Source of the DNA: Chloroflexota bacterium
Lineage (GTDB): Bacteria; Chloroflexota; UBA5177; JANWHV01
Reading direction: 5' to 3'
DNA: 5,022 nt
NCBI GenBank assembly: GCA_025450255.1
Contig: JANWHV010000176.1
Span: forward strand, 1 to 5,022
Below, piece after piece: positions 1 through 4,128 of this stretch. The position numbers were made by a program, and so were the translations under genes. Position 1 is the stretch's first letter, and every line of letters starts with the position of its first letter. The notes beneath the pieces were generated by a model, which worked only from the letters and a program-made list of their open reading frames with translations, did no database searches and was not told the DNA's origin.

Positions 1-66
1 AGGGATAGTCAGGCCGCCAGGCTCGGCGGGGATAGTGAAAGTGCCCGGGATGCCAGGGACGGTAAT
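1..66 (-). repeat. Tandem 27-bp / 9-residue coding repeat
   Basis: Within the ferritin-like gene, residues 115-123 (ITVPGIPGT), 124-132 (FTIPAEPGG) and 133-136 (LTIP, cut off) repeat with a period of nine residues. The pattern is hydrophobic-Thr-Val/Ile-Pro-x-x-Pro-Gly-Gly/Thr. DNA units are 66-40, 39-13 and 12-1 on the minus strand. The DNA copies have diverged more than the protein pattern, so the repeat looks selected at protein level. It may continue beyond the window. Confidence 0.6.
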
Positions 67-408
67 GGTTTCACGCGGGGTGCTTGTAACAACATTGGCG
101 GGCTGCGGAACGGGAAAGCCAAGCGTCGCGGCGTTGGCAATGGCGTTGGTAAGGAAGGTTACCGCGATGTATTCAGCGGTAATGGCGTTGTTGAGCGTCG
201 TCTGGATGCCTTGCGTCGCCTGGGCAGGCGCCGGGCCGCCGATCTGCCACGTGGTGGAGATGTCGGCCAGTGCGTTGATACCCTTCATGCTTGCCAGGGC
301 GAAGCCCACGCCGCCCAACATCGCTCCGCGCAATACGGTTCGACGCGAGGCGAACCCCAAGCGGGCATTTTCAGATTCAAGATTGTTGAGTCGATCCTCG
401 GTATTCAT
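1..408 (-). CDS. Tat-exported ferritin-like domain protein (N-terminal part, cut by window edge)
   Basis: The ATG at 408 opens a frame that stays open to base 1, giving 136 residues without a stop. GGAGG lies 11 nt upstream, supporting this start. Residues 7-17 form a short Leu-spaced helix. Residues 21-27 read SRRTVLR, a twin-arginine motif, followed by a hydrophobic segment to about residue 40, so the protein is probably exported folded by the Tat system. Residues 68-92 (around ITAEYIAVTFL) resemble the first helix of the ferritin-like domain family PF13668, in which an early Glu-Tyr pair (here E79-Y80) is typical. Family members are secreted or periplasmic four-helix proteins of mostly unknown role, some linked to desiccation or oxidative stress. 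Residues 115-136 carry an unusual 9-residue Pro/Thr repeat. The remaining helices and any metal ligands lie outside the window, so iron binding cannot be judged. The family call is moderately sure; the Tat signal is the firmest part. Confidence 0.75.
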   Translation of the reverse strand, partial: MNTEDRLNNLESENARLGFASRRTVLRGAMLGGVGFALASMKGINALADISTTWQIGGPAPAQATQGIQTTLNNAITAEYIAVTFLTNAIANAATLGFPVPQPANVVTSTPRETITVPGIPGTFTIPAEPGGLTIP

Positions 409-419
409 TGCGTTGGTTG

Positions 420-424
420 CCTCC
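420..424 (-). promoter_or_regulatory. Ribosome binding site of the ferritin-like gene
   Basis: GGAGG on the minus strand, 11 nt before the ATG at 408. The spacing is slightly long, but no other in-frame start nearby has a better site. It fixes the start ahead of the Tat signal. Confidence 0.6.
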
Positions 425-496
425 AAGTTCCATAGTCAAGTTTCTGGCGGCGGCGCGCTCTATGAGGCGCGAGATTGGGATGTAGGCCGTGGCGCG

Positions 497-528
497 GGGC
501 GTTGACTCCGCTGGAACGCCCACCAGCG
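497..528 (-). promoter_or_regulatory. Predicted H-type pseudoknot in the ferritin-like mRNA leader
   Basis: Read on the minus strand, 528-523 (CGCTGG) pairs with 514-509 (CCAGCG), and 521-515 (GGGCGTT) pairs with 503-497 (AACGCCC). The two stems interleave. The crossing loops are 1 nt (522) over the 7-bp stem and 5 nt (504-508) over the 6-bp stem, with no junction nucleotide. This matches the geometry an H-type pseudoknot needs in the minus-strand RNA. On the plus strand the loop lengths would be unfavourable. It ends 88 nt before the ATG of the ferritin-like gene. The pairing is seen directly; formation and function are inferred. Confidence 0.4.
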
Positions 529-558
529 TTTACACGGCGCGTGTGACGATCCGTACTT

Positions 559-567
559 TCACCTCCT
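559..567 (-). promoter_or_regulatory. Orphan perfect Shine-Dalgarno (AGGAGGTGA) in leader
   Basis: Nine consecutive minus-strand bases are fully complementary to the usual 16S rRNA 3' end. No ATG, GTG or TTG lies 5-10 nt downstream. A GTG at 562-560 overlaps the site itself and opens only a 10-codon frame ending with TAA at 532-530, directly before the predicted pseudoknot. It may be a leader-peptide signal, a ribosome standby site, or the relic of a lost gene start. Confidence 0.4.
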
Positions 568-590
568 GTTCGTGACAGCAACAACCCAAT

Positions 591-618
591 AAGATAACTG
601 TCGCAGTCCAGGAGTTAA
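591..618 (-). promoter_or_regulatory. Candidate promoter of the ferritin-like gene
   Basis: On the minus strand, a -35-like TTAACT (618-613) and a -10-like TATCTT (596-591) are separated by 16 bp. Transcription would begin near 584 and give a leader of about 175 nt containing the orphan Shine-Dalgarno and the pseudoknot. The direct repeat TAACTGTC (plus-strand reading, 595-602 and 616-623, 21 bp apart) overlaps both elements and could be an operator. Each hexamer matches consensus at only four of six positions. Confidence 0.35.
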
Positions 619-623
619 CTGTC
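595..623. repeat. 8-bp direct repeat, two helical turns apart, over the promoter
   Basis: TAACTGTC occurs at 595-602 and again at 616-623, a 21-bp period that puts both copies on the same DNA face. The second copy overlaps the palindrome AGTTAACT (613-620). The arrangement suits a DNA-binding protein acting at the -10/-35 region, but no protein is assigned. Confidence 0.4.
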
Positions 624-803
624 CACCATGGGCTATTCAGAAGCCTAATTTGGGCATACCGTGACAAAAACAGCGCCTCGGCATGGTCTTCGGCGGGCAG
701 GCGTGTCACCACGCCGTACTGGAATCGCGCCGGACCACGGACAGGACACAAACTGAGCGCGTATGGGGCATACCGAGAATCCCGGCGCGGTTTGGCGAAG
801 GAG

Positions 804-855
804 GGCCAGCCAGACTGGCCACAGACTATCGCCCGTCCGCGGCGAGCGGCGGGCG
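804..855 (-). terminator. Tandem hairpins downstream of the HTH gene
   Basis: Thirteen bases after the TAG stop of the HTH gene (minus strand), 855-846 pairs with 840-830 around a 5-nt loop. This gives ten GC-rich base pairs with one bulged base (837/836 region). A second hairpin, with 6-bp arms at 820-815 and 809-804 and a 5-nt loop, follows. Neither is followed by a U-tract, so this is not a classic intrinsic terminator. It could be a U-less terminator of the kind proposed for GC-rich bacteria, or a 3' stability element. Confidence 0.4.
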
Positions 856-868
856 TAGGGACCCTGGC

Positions 869-1294
869 CTAGATGGCCGGGGGACGCGCTTCCCCGCGAA
901 GAGTCAATTCGGCGAGCAACGAATGCGTTTTGTCCAGCCGGCTTTCCTGTTCGGCCAGGCGCCGGCTTAGCAGAGCAATCGTAGCACTCATCTCTTCCAC
1001 GGCGAGGAGCAGTGATTCCACGTTCGGCGCCCGCCCAGGTTGAATCCGTGTTCGGCGCGGCCGTGGCTTCGTGTTCATTTTCGTGTGCGCTGCTCCAAGC
1101 AGAGCCCGTTTGGACTGCCAATGCGCGATCTCGTGTGGCTGGAAGACTAGTTGTGGACCACGCAACCCAAGCACGTAGCGCATGGGAAGCTGACCCGCGT
1201 GAGCCGCTCTGCGCACGGTTTTGACGGACCGGCCGGCGATTCGAGCAACATCCTCCACGGTTAGATCGTTTGGCGACGTGCTAACTATCTCCAT
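869..1294 (-). CDS. Small DNA-binding protein: MerR/excisionase-type HTH plus coiled coil
   Basis: A 141-residue protein from the ATG at 1294. Residues 11-37 (LTVEDVARIAGRSVKTVRR onward) fit the HTH_17/MerR-like helix-turn-helix of excisionases and BldC-type regulators. The wing and following helix run from about 38 to 63 (FQPHEIAHWQ). Residues 62-90 are a basic, Pro/Arg-rich linker. Residues 91-131 form an amphipathic helix with Leu/Ile/Met at heptad-like spacing, probably a coiled coil for self-association. A TTG at 1315 would add seven residues (MALLYLI), but no ribosome site precedes it and a good promoter lies too close, so the ATG is preferred as a leaderless start. The gene is divergent from the cupin gene and shares its promoter region, suggesting a local autoregulator. 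An excisionase role is less likely, because no integrase or attachment site is visible. Confidence 0.75.
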   Translation of the reverse strand: MEIVSTSPNDLTVEDVARIAGRSVKTVRRAAHAGQLPMRYVLGLRGPQLVFQPHEIAHWQSKRALLGAAHTKMNTKPRPRRTRIQPGRAPNVESLLLAVEEMSATIALLSRRLAEQESRLDKTHSLLAELTLRGEARPPAI

Positions 1295-1302
1295 AATTAG
1301 AT

Positions 1303-1331
1303 ATAGTAATGCCAATCGTTTGGTTGGACAA
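1303..1331 (-). promoter_or_regulatory. Candidate promoter of the HTH gene (leaderless)
   Basis: On the minus strand, TTGTCC (1331-1326) and TACTAT (1308-1303) are separated by 17 bp, each matching sigma-70 consensus at four of six positions. TACTAT also fits the TAnnnT pattern used in many GC-rich bacteria. Transcription would start near 1296, two or three bases before the ATG at 1294, giving an essentially leaderless mRNA. This agrees with the absence of a Shine-Dalgarno before that ATG. Confidence 0.45.
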
Positions 1332-1400
1332 GTGTGGACAGGACATTTTCACACCAAATCATATACATACGCCCGTACGTCCTGTCAAAGGTCAACTTGT
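1325..1400. repeat. Phased GGACA repeats and nested inverted repeats between divergent promoters
   Basis: TGGACA occurs at 1325-1330 and 1335-1340, exactly one helical turn apart, followed at once by GGACA (1341-1345). GACAGGAC (1337-1344) is inverted as GTCCTGTC (1379-1386). Outside it, ACAAGT (1328-1333) is inverted as ACTTGT (1395-1400). The left cluster covers the -35 of the HTH gene and the right arms reach the -35 area of the cupin gene. The AT-rich centre (about 1345-1370) could bend or melt. The layout resembles an operator controlling both genes; the binding protein is not proven. Confidence 0.45.
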
Positions 1401-1423
1401 TGTTGGTAGGCCGCCGCTATGAT
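1397..1423 (+). promoter_or_regulatory. Candidate promoter of the cupin gene
   Basis: TATGAT at 1418-1423 matches the -10 consensus at five of six positions. The best -35-like element is TTGTTG (1397-1402), with a short 15-bp spacer, so activation or an alternative -35 is possible. Transcription would begin near 1430, leaving about 29 nt before the cupin ATG, room for its ribosome site. Confidence 0.4.
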
Positions 1424-1448
1424 AGAGCAGTATATCGGAGCGGGCCCT

Positions 1449-1454
1449 GGAGGG
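1449..1454 (+). promoter_or_regulatory. Ribosome binding site of the cupin gene
   Basis: GGAGGG ends four bases before the ATG at 1459. It is the strongest site upstream of this frame and decides the start. Confidence 0.65.
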
Positions 1455-1458
1455 AAAC

Positions 1459-1791
1459 ATGCAGGCATTCGCTATCGCGGACCTGTTGGCGCGCCATGGC
1501 GCGGCTGGGAAGCTCTATCTGGAATTCTTGAAAGAGCCTTCGTTGTCGGTTGGTTTATACCGCTTGCCCGCCGGAGGCGCCGATCCGCAGCAACCACACA
1601 GCGAGGATGAGGTGTATTTCGTGCTGAACGGGGCGGCTACCGTGCAGGTGAGTGGCGACGATCGGGCGGTGCGGGCTGGAGACGTGATCTTTGTAGCCGC
1701 CAACGCCGATCACCGTTTCCATACCATCACCGAGGATCTGGATTTGCTGGTGTTCTTTGCGCCGGTCGAATACAGTCGCGCTGGACTATGA
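1459..1791 (+). CDS. Single-domain cupin protein
   Basis: A 110-residue protein made almost entirely of one cupin_2-type beta barrel. Motif 1 spans about residues 39-58 (GGADPQQPHSEDEVYFVLNG), with H47 and E51 as likely metal ligands. The position of the first His of the usual His-x-His pair is Q45; from memory, related small cupins also carry a DPQ-x-PH-x-EDEVY pattern, so this is probably a subfamily trait. Motif 2 spans about 74-88 (GDVIFVAANADHRFH), with H85 the likely third ligand. No signal peptide or membrane segment is visible, so it should be cytoplasmic. Small cupins of this type serve as isomerases, dioxygenases or sugar/ligand-binding proteins; nothing here selects among these. 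It is the only plus-strand gene, divergent from the HTH gene and convergent with the enolase-superfamily gene, 35 bp away. Confidence 0.85.
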   Translation: MQAFAIADLLARHGAAGKLYLEFLKEPSLSVGLYRLPAGGADPQQPHSEDEVYFVLNGAATVQVSGDDRAVRAGDVIFVAANADHRFHTITEDLDLLVFFAPVEYSRAGL

Positions 1792-1794
1792 ACG

Positions 1795-1829
1795 TAAGCC
1801 GTACCCACCGATCGCGGCACGGTGGCTTA
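1795..1829. terminator. Candidate bidirectional terminator between convergent genes
   Basis: CCACCG (1805-1810) pairs with CGGTGG (1820-1825) around a 9-nt loop. TAAG (1795-1798) can extend the stem with CTTA (1826-1829) across a 6-nt bulge. The hairpin lies just after the cupin stop and touches the TAA stop of the opposing gene, so it could end transcription both ways. Neither side has a T-tract, so the call is weak. Confidence 0.35.
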
Positions 1830-2930
1830 GACGGCATAGCGCCTGGCGTCGGCGTGCTTAAACTCCAGGCCCAGGCCCGGACGCATTCGATCGGGCCGGA
1901 GGCTGCCCTCCTCTGGGGTTAGCGCGCCCTCAAACAGCATATGCTCGATGCGGGCATGGTCATAGAAGTATTCAATAGGGCTGAGCAGCGGGACGGCGCA
2001 GCACGCTTGTACGTGCAGGGACGGAGCACAGTGCGCGGACAGGGCCATACATCGCGCTTCGGTGAGCGCGGCAGCGCGCATGAAGCCGGTAAGTCCGGCG
2101 CATCGCGAGGCATCCGCCTGCAACACGTCGACAGCCTGGGCCTCAAGCATCCGGCGAAAATACCACAGGTCATACCCGTATTCTCCCGCGGCAATATCCA
2201 TGCCGGCCGGGCCACGGTCACGGATCAGGCACAAACCTTCTAGGTCATCGGCCGAGACCGGTTCCTCGAACCAGACGACGCCGAGCGCCTGGAACGCCTC
2301 CGCCTGCGCGAGCGCCTGCTTCCGCGTGTACGCGCCGTTGGCATCCACGTAGAGCGCGGCGACTGGCCCGATAGCGTCACGGGCGGCGCGCACGCGGTCG
2401 AGATCGTCCGCGGGATGCGTGCCGATCTTCATCTTCACGCGCTGGATTCCTTGCTCGACCCAGCCGCTGAGCTGTACCTGCAATTGGTCAATCGAATAGG
2501 TGGTAAAACCGCCGCTGCCATAGACTGGGACGGCATCGCGCACCGCGCCGAGCAAGCTCATCAGCGACACATCGAGCAAGTGCCCTTTGAGATCCCACAG
2601 CGCCGCGTCAACGGCGGCGATTGCCATTGAGGCGATGCCGGGTCTGCCAAGGTTTCGGATCGCATGGACCATGTTCTGCCAGCAGCATGGAATGTCCATG
2701 GCGTTGTGGCCGGTTACCACGGCGGCGAGCATGTCGCGAATCAAGTGGGCGGTCGCCGTGTCGGCGTAGGTATAGCCGATGCCACGCTTGCCGCCGGCGG
2801 TTGCCTCCACCAGGACAAGGGTAGTCGAGTCCCACGCGTACGTGCCGTCAGCTTCCGGAAGATCGGTAGGAATGGTATACGCCGATACCGCGATGCTCTC
2901 GATCGCGGGCGTGCTGTCGTTGCCGGACAT
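1827..2930 (-). CDS. Mandelate racemase-subgroup enolase-superfamily enzyme
   Basis: A 367-residue protein, the normal length for the mandelate racemase/muconate lactonizing family. The N-terminal capping domain is about residues 10-125; a (beta/alpha)7-beta barrel follows. The catalytic set is complete: KMK at 166-168, metal ligands D196 (VDANG), E222 (FEEP) and E250 (AAGE), the D273/H300 dyad (QADAS, SAHCAP) and E320, twenty residues after the His as in mandelate racemase. A Lys pair plus an Asp-His dyad marks the mandelate racemase subgroup, whose members abstract the alpha-proton of a carboxylate, mostly to dehydrate acid sugars. The actual substrate is unknown. It is probably cytoplasmic. 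GGAAAGG lies 10 nt before the ATG. It follows the hydroxyacid dehydrogenase by 104 bp on the same strand, probably as the last gene of an operon. CC pairs at 82-83 and 310-311 are noted without explanation. Confidence 0.88.
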   Translation of the reverse strand: MSGNDSTPAIESIAVSAYTIPTDLPEADGTYAWDSTTLVLVEATAGGKRGIGYTYADTATAHLIRDMLAAVVTGHNAMDIPCCWQNMVHAIRNLGRPGIASMAIAAVDAALWDLKGHLLDVSLMSLLGAVRDAVPVYGSGGFTTYSIDQLQVQLSGWVEQGIQRVKMKIGTHPADDLDRVRAARDAIGPVAALYVDANGAYTRKQALAQAEAFQALGVVWFEEPVSADDLEGLCLIRDRGPAGMDIAAGEYGYDLWYFRRMLEAQAVDVLQADASRCAGLTGFMRAAALTEARCMALSAHCAPSLHVQACCAVPLLSPIEYFYDHARIEHMLFEGALTPEEGSLRPDRMRPGLGLEFKHADARRYAV

Positions 2931-3034
2931 GTCGCATATCCCTTTCCAGCGCCGCGCGGAGTGCGCGCGCGATCTCGTTTATCCTTCGGCGGCCGCAAGA
3001 TTGACGCCTTGCCCGGCGTGCTCGCGACCGGTCA

Positions 3035-4003
3035 TCAGGTTCCCTCAACCAGGTTGGGCGGCGTCTTACCCGACAACGCGGCCGCGACGCTCTCTGCCAC
3101 CAGGCGGCCCATTGCCTCGCGGGCGGGAGCGGTGGAACTTCCTAGATGGGGTGTCAGCAAGACGTTATCCAATTCGGCGAGGCCGGGCGTCAGCCGTGGC
3201 TCGTGCTCATAGACATCCAGGCCGGCTCCGGCGATTACTTTCCGCCGCAGCGCGTCGACCAACGCCACCTCGTCAACCACCGGTCCACGGCACAGATTCA
3301 ACAAGTACGCGGTCGGCTTCATCAGCTTCAACCGCGCGCCGGTCACCAGGTGCCGAGTTTCCGGAGTTAGCGGCACGTGCAGCGTCAGCACATCGGCTTG
3401 TCTGAAGATCTCGTCGAGGGTGACATACTCGACACCAAGCGCCTCTTCAAGCTTATGCTTGCGCAGCACGTCGAAGTAAATGACGCGCATGTCAAAGCCC
3501 TTTGCTCTCTCGGCGACAGTCGAGCCGATCTGCCCCAGGCCGATTATGCCGAGGGTGCTTCTATCCAGCTCGGGCCCTACTAGCGTGTACGCATCCCAGT
3601 GCTTGAACTTGCCGCCGCGCACGATAGCGTTGCCCTGGACGATGCCGCGAAGCGACGCGAGAGCAAGAGCAAAGGTCAGCTCGCAGACGGCGCTGTTCTC
3701 AACGCCAGGCGTATGCGTTACCCAGATCTTGCGCGCTATCGCCGCGTCAAGATCGACGTTATCGTAGCCAACGGCGTAATTCGCGATAATCTTGAGCTGC
3801 GGGCCGGCAGCGTCGCATACGTCGCCGGTCATCTTGTCGTCGGCAATGCTTACGATGGCATGCGCTCCGCGAACGAACGCCCGCAGTTTCTCGGGCGTCA
3901 ATGGGTTCGTGCCGTCGTGCATTTCTACCTCGTAGCGCGACCGCAACGAGGACATCAGCGGCTCCGGTACACTCCTGGTTACCACAACGCGTTGTCGAAC
4001 CAT
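3035..4003 (-). CDS. D-isomer-specific 2-hydroxyacid dehydrogenase (glyoxylate/hydroxypyruvate reductase-like)
   Basis: A 322-residue protein, normal for this NAD(P)-dependent family. The ATG at 4003 is chosen because AAGGAG lies 8 nt upstream and the protein then begins at once with the usual first strand (RVVVTRSVPEPL). An upstream start near 4078 would add 25 residues of basic, non-conserved sequence. The substrate domain includes NYAVGYDNVDLDAA (75-88). The Rossmann fold has GLGQIG at 155-160, and D178 ends the second strand (VIYFD), which favours NADH. Catalytic residues are R239 (LCRG), E268 (EHEP) and H286 (TPHLGSS). The AVGYDNVD motif and overall pattern resemble glyoxylate/hydroxypyruvate reductases, but the segment PGVENSAVCELT (99-110) is also close to phosphoglycerate dehydrogenase types, so the substrate stays open. 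Between a glycosidase and an acid-sugar enzyme, it may reduce a short 2-keto acid from sugar breakdown. Confidence 0.88.
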   Translation of the reverse strand: MVRQRVVVTRSVPEPLMSSLRSRYEVEMHDGTNPLTPEKLRAFVRGAHAIVSIADDKMTGDVCDAAGPQLKIIANYAVGYDNVDLDAAIARKIWVTHTPGVENSAVCELTFALALASLRGIVQGNAIVRGGKFKHWDAYTLVGPELDRSTLGIIGLGQIGSTVAERAKGFDMRVIYFDVLRKHKLEEALGVEYVTLDEIFRQADVLTLHVPLTPETRHLVTGARLKLMKPTAYLLNLCRGPVVDEVALVDALRRKVIAGAGLDVYEHEPRLTPGLAELDNVLLTPHLGSSTAPAREAMGRLVAESVAAALSGKTPPNLVEGT

Positions 4004-4083
4004 GCCCCTTGCTCCTTCGTCTCCGCTGCCCGCGGGTCGGGCCAATTGTACGCGCCGGCGTAAAGCCACGGCTCGCACCGCAT
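3979..4083 (-). CDS. Possible small ORF or coding remnant after the glycosidase
   Basis: An ATG at 4083 opens 34 codons ending in TAA at 3981-3979, overlapping the start of the dehydrogenase. Third codon positions are about 80% G/C and the product is rich in Trp and Tyr (CEPWLYAGAYNWPDP), more protein-like than the other spurious frames here. It lies in the same frame as the glycosidase, behind that gene's TAG and a second TAG three codons later; the frame is open from the second TAG. No clear ribosome site precedes the ATG, and I recognise no family. It may be a remnant of a longer C-terminus, a small protein, or chance. Confidence 0.2.
   Translation of the reverse strand: MRCEPWLYAGAYNWPDPRAAETKEQGAWFDNALW
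4012..4017 (-). promoter_or_regulatory. Ribosome binding site deciding the dehydrogenase start
   Basis: AAGGAG on the minus strand, 8 nt before the ATG at 4003. It supports 322 residues rather than the longer frame beginning at 4078. Confidence 0.7.
4045..4050 (-). promoter_or_regulatory. Weak candidate -10 element before the dehydrogenase
   Basis: TACAAT on the minus strand matches the -10 consensus at five of six positions and would start transcription about 36 nt before the ATG at 4003. No convincing -35 lies 15-19 bp upstream. It may be an internal promoter for the last two genes, or chance. Confidence 0.25.
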
Positions 4084-4128
4084 CGCCCGATCTTCACGGG
4101 CGTGGCCCGCGGCGTTTCCCTATATTTC

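Larger units (their letters stand above)
409..868. other. Gene-free stretch between ferritin-like gene and HTH gene
   Basis: This 460-base stretch holds no open frame on either strand with a recognisable protein or convincing start. It contains the ribosome site, predicted pseudoknot, orphan Shine-Dalgarno and candidate promoter of the ferritin-like gene, and two hairpins after the HTH gene. Between about 625 and 800 I see only a GGACAGGACA element at 739-748, also found upstream of the HTH gene. A decayed gene or an unrecognised small RNA cannot be excluded. Confidence 0.6.

Noticed and set aside
35..505. 156-codon plus-strand open frame
   Set aside because: Opposite the ferritin-like gene, which has a Tat motif, family-like helix and ribosome site. 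The plus-strand product has no family features.
683..970. 95-codon plus-strand frame in the gene-poor stretch
   Set aside because: No recognisable protein features or ribosome site, and it runs antisense into the HTH gene's 3' end.
645..1121. 158-codon minus-strand open frame overlapping the HTH gene
   Set aside because: Runs through the HTH gene in another frame; low-complexity Arg/Ala/Pro product without HTH or other motifs.
869..1345. HTH gene as a phage or integrative-element excisionase
   Set aside because: The fold fits, but no integrase, attachment-site repeat or tRNA target is visible, and the flanking genes look like ordinary metabolic genes. A local regulator is simpler.
1579..1611. 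Cupin apparently missing the first metal-binding His (Gln in its place)
   Set aside because: From memory, small cupins with a DPQ-x-PH-x-EDEVY pattern share this, so it does not indicate an inactive protein.
2664..3405. Long plus-strand open frames opposite the racemase-like and dehydrogenase genes
   Set aside because: Arg/Pro/Ser-rich products with no recognisable motif, lying antisense to two genes whose catalytic residues are intact. They are by-products of high third-position G/C.
4097..4109. Short hairpin (CGGGC/GCCCG) after the glycosidase as an intrinsic terminator
   Set aside because: Only a 5-bp stem with a 3-nt loop and no U-tract; the following genes run the same way and may be cotranscribed.
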